Below are positions 6,161 to 7,173 of a stretch of DNA of 7,173 nucleotides, piece after piece; positions within the stretch are counted from its first letter, which is position 1, and every line of letters begins with the position of its first letter. Source of the DNA: Mageeibacillus sp. UBA3708. Lineage in GTDB: Bacteria > Bacillota > Clostridia > Saccharofermentanales > Saccharofermentanaceae. Made by a program: the position numbers and the translations under genes. Under the pieces are notes generated by a model. That model saw only the letters and a list, made by a program, of their open reading frames with translations. It was not told the DNA's origin and ran no database searches. The stretch is taken from contig DFIB01000170.1 of the NCBI GenBank assembly GCA_002371375.1, forward strand, positions 1-7,173, read 5' to 3'.

Positions 6161-6239
6161 ATAAGTAGCAGAATGGCAACTGATGATTGATAGCTTTTCC
6201 GGCAACCGTTTTATACACTGATAACGGAGGTGATGCTTA

Positions 6240-6911
6240 ATGGTTTTCTCAGAAAAACTTCAGATACTCAGGAAGAATAAAGGACTTACCCAGGAGGCAC
6301 TGGCATCAAGACTCGGTGTATCAAGACAGGCGGTTGCCAAATGGGAATCCGGACAGATCTATCCTGATATATCAAATCTTATACAGATAAGTGATCTCAT
6401 GAATGTCAGTGTTGATTATCTGGTCAAGGATCGGGACTGCACAGTGAGTGCAGGTTCACCGTATGATGCGGATATTGATGAGATGATTGCCTTTCGCCTT
6501 GAAGCGAATGTGAATACATATGCTGCGTTCATGAATGAGGCGGATCCCACGAGACCTGCGTCACACGATTTCAGGTATGAGAACGGAAGATACATGTACC
6601 ACGACACGTATGTGGGCGGCGAGAAATTTGCGGGCGAGGAAGCGGTCTGGAGAGACGGTATCACCATTTATGCGATGAACTACATGGGAAGGGTTTTGTC
6701 TGATGATTTCAGCGGTAATTTCCTCAAGGAGGCGCTTAGAGCTGCAGATGAGAAGATGCCGTACAGAGGACCTGAATTGTATCAGTCCGGAGAGTATACT
6801 TACAAGTGCAAAGTGACAGGTGACATTATCTGGTTTCAGGGGTATGAAGAAATATACAAAGGTGAACGCAAAGTTTACGAATGTGTTTTCCACGGCGGGA
6901 CAGTAAGATGA
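6240..6911 (+). CDS. XRE-family transcriptional regulator with DUF5680-like C-terminal domain
   Basis: The 223-residue protein is a DNA-binding regulator. Residues 4-62 form an XRE/Cro-type helix-turn-helix (LRKNKGLTQEALASRLGVSR, then QAVAKWESGQIYPDISNL), the usual clostridial form. Residues about 78-220 match DUF5680, a domain commonly fused to such HTHs in Firmicutes. Key stretches are SHDFRYENGRYMYHDTYVGG (108-127), GEEAVW (132-137), AMNYMGRV (145-152) and PYRGPELYQSGEYTYKC (174-190). GGAGG at 6226-6230 lies 9 bases before the ATG. DUF5680 has no established ligand; by analogy with other XRE regulators the tail may sense a small molecule or protein. The gene appears monocistronic. Its targets are unknown; self-regulation is a guess based on the inverted repeat in its promoter. 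Confidence 0.88.
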   Translation: MVFSEKLQILRKNKGLTQEALASRLGVSRQAVAKWESGQIYPDISNLIQISDLMNVSVDYLVKDRDCTVSAGSPYDADIDEMIAFRLEANVNTYAAFMNEADPTRPASHDFRYENGRYMYHDTYVGGEKFAGEEAVWRDGITIYAMNYMGRVLSDDFSGNFLKEALRAADEKMPYRGPELYQSGEYTYKCKVTGDIIWFQGYEEIYKGERKVYECVFHGGTVR

Positions 6912-6917
6912 AAAGTT

Positions 6918-6942
6918 GATCTGTGAAGAGTATCTTCAGATC
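6918..6942 (+). repeat. Stem-loop after the XRE regulator gene
   Basis: GATCTG (6918-6923) pairs with CAGATC (6937-6942), and AAGA (6926-6929) with TCTT (6933-6936), leaving a 2-base bulge and a 3-base loop. It starts 7 bases after the stop codon. There is no T-run behind it, so termination by this hairpin is uncertain; it may instead stabilise the message end. Confidence 0.45.
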
Positions 6943-6981
6943 TGCTCGTGATAACTGCACATGTGGGATAATTAATATTTG

Positions 6982-7010
6982 TTGACGATATTTGCAATGA
7001 ATTATACAAT
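6982..7010 (+). promoter_or_regulatory. Strong sigma-A promoter of the Lys/Ala/Pro-rich gene
   Basis: TTGACG (6982-6987) and TACAAT (7005-7010) are separated by exactly 17 bases, each one base off consensus. Transcription would start near 7017, with a leader of about 38 bases to ATG 7055. Confidence 0.8.
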
Positions 7011-7054
7011 TGAATTATGTTCATAAATGACATCAAAACATGGAGGTAATTTTT

Positions 7055-7173
7055 ATGGCAGAAGAGAAGAAGATCGATGCTCCCGTAAAGGCAGCAGAAG
7101 TTAAAGTTGAAGCACCTAAGGCAGCTGCTAAGAAGGCTCCTGCAAAGAAGCCTGCAGCAAAGAAAGCACCTGC
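7055..7173 (+). CDS. Lys/Ala/Pro-rich protein, N-terminal part (histone-H1-like tail; possibly DUF6465 family)
   Basis: Only the first 39 complete codons are visible; the gene runs off the right edge. After MAEEKKIDAPVKAAEVKVEA the sequence becomes a low-complexity series of KKAP and AAKK units, as in histone H1-like tails. GGAGG (7042-7046) lies 8 bases before ATG 7055, and a strong promoter precedes it. Such tails bind nucleic acid through charge and occur in bacterial H1-like proteins, in extended HU proteins, and at the N-terminus of clostridial DUF6465 proteins. I lean to DUF6465 because of the start position and host type, but the decisive domain is outside the window. Confidence 0.7.
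   Translation, partial: MAEEKKIDAPVKAAEVKVEAPKAAAKKAPAKKPAAKKAP

Noticed and set aside
7055..7173. Eukaryotic-type histone H1 gene
   Set aside because: The low-complexity KKAP/AAKK pattern alone is not specific, and bacterial proteins with such tails are common; the promoter and ribosome binding site are bacterial.

Overview
The window looks like chromosomal DNA from a Gram-positive anaerobe of the Clostridia, most likely Lachnospiraceae or a close relative. The grounds are strong AGGAGG-type ribosome binding sites, sigma-A promoters with TATAAT-like or extended -10 boxes, an XRE regulator with a DUF5680-like tail, a clostridial-type CstA, and an EAL protein with PAS-like domains. This placement is inferred from gene content; no marker gene is present.

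Layout: the left edge (1-302, minus) holds the first 100 codons of a CstA-type transporter starting at TTG. Positions 303-756 contain no intact gene. They hold the cstA leader with a 12-bp palindrome, a decayed plus-strand reading frame with faint S-layer-homology character, and an intact plus-strand terminator. A c-di-GMP phosphodiesterase with C-terminal PAS-like domains follows on the minus strand (757-2388), driven by an extended -10 promoter. Divergent from it, a plus-strand set runs from 2632 to 5801: an iron-sulfur/FAD oxidoreductase of the GltD type, a small Dabb-domain protein, the remains of a GH2 beta-mannosidase, and an AGE-family sugar isomerase of the mannose isomerase/YihS type. 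The right part holds short independent units: a 57-residue prepilin-like protein with a near-consensus promoter (5936-6109), an XRE-DUF5680 regulator (6240-6911), and the start of a Lys/Ala/Pro-rich protein with its own strong promoter (7055 to the edge).

How the genes fit together: beta-mannosidase and mannose isomerase would release mannose from beta-mannosides and convert it to fructose, so the 2632-5801 set was probably once a mannoside-use operon. Here the beta-mannosidase has its first ~20 codons joined out of frame to its last ~105 codons, so roughly 2 kb seems to be missing. The isomerase retains its expected active-site residues. The roles of the oxidoreductase and the Dabb protein in this set are not clear from sequence.

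I saw no RNA gene, CRISPR array, complete insertion sequence or phage gene, and no convincing new multi-gene system. The observations most worth following are the collapsed beta-mannosidase, the mini-pilin, and the EAL protein whose sensor-like domains lie after the catalytic domain.
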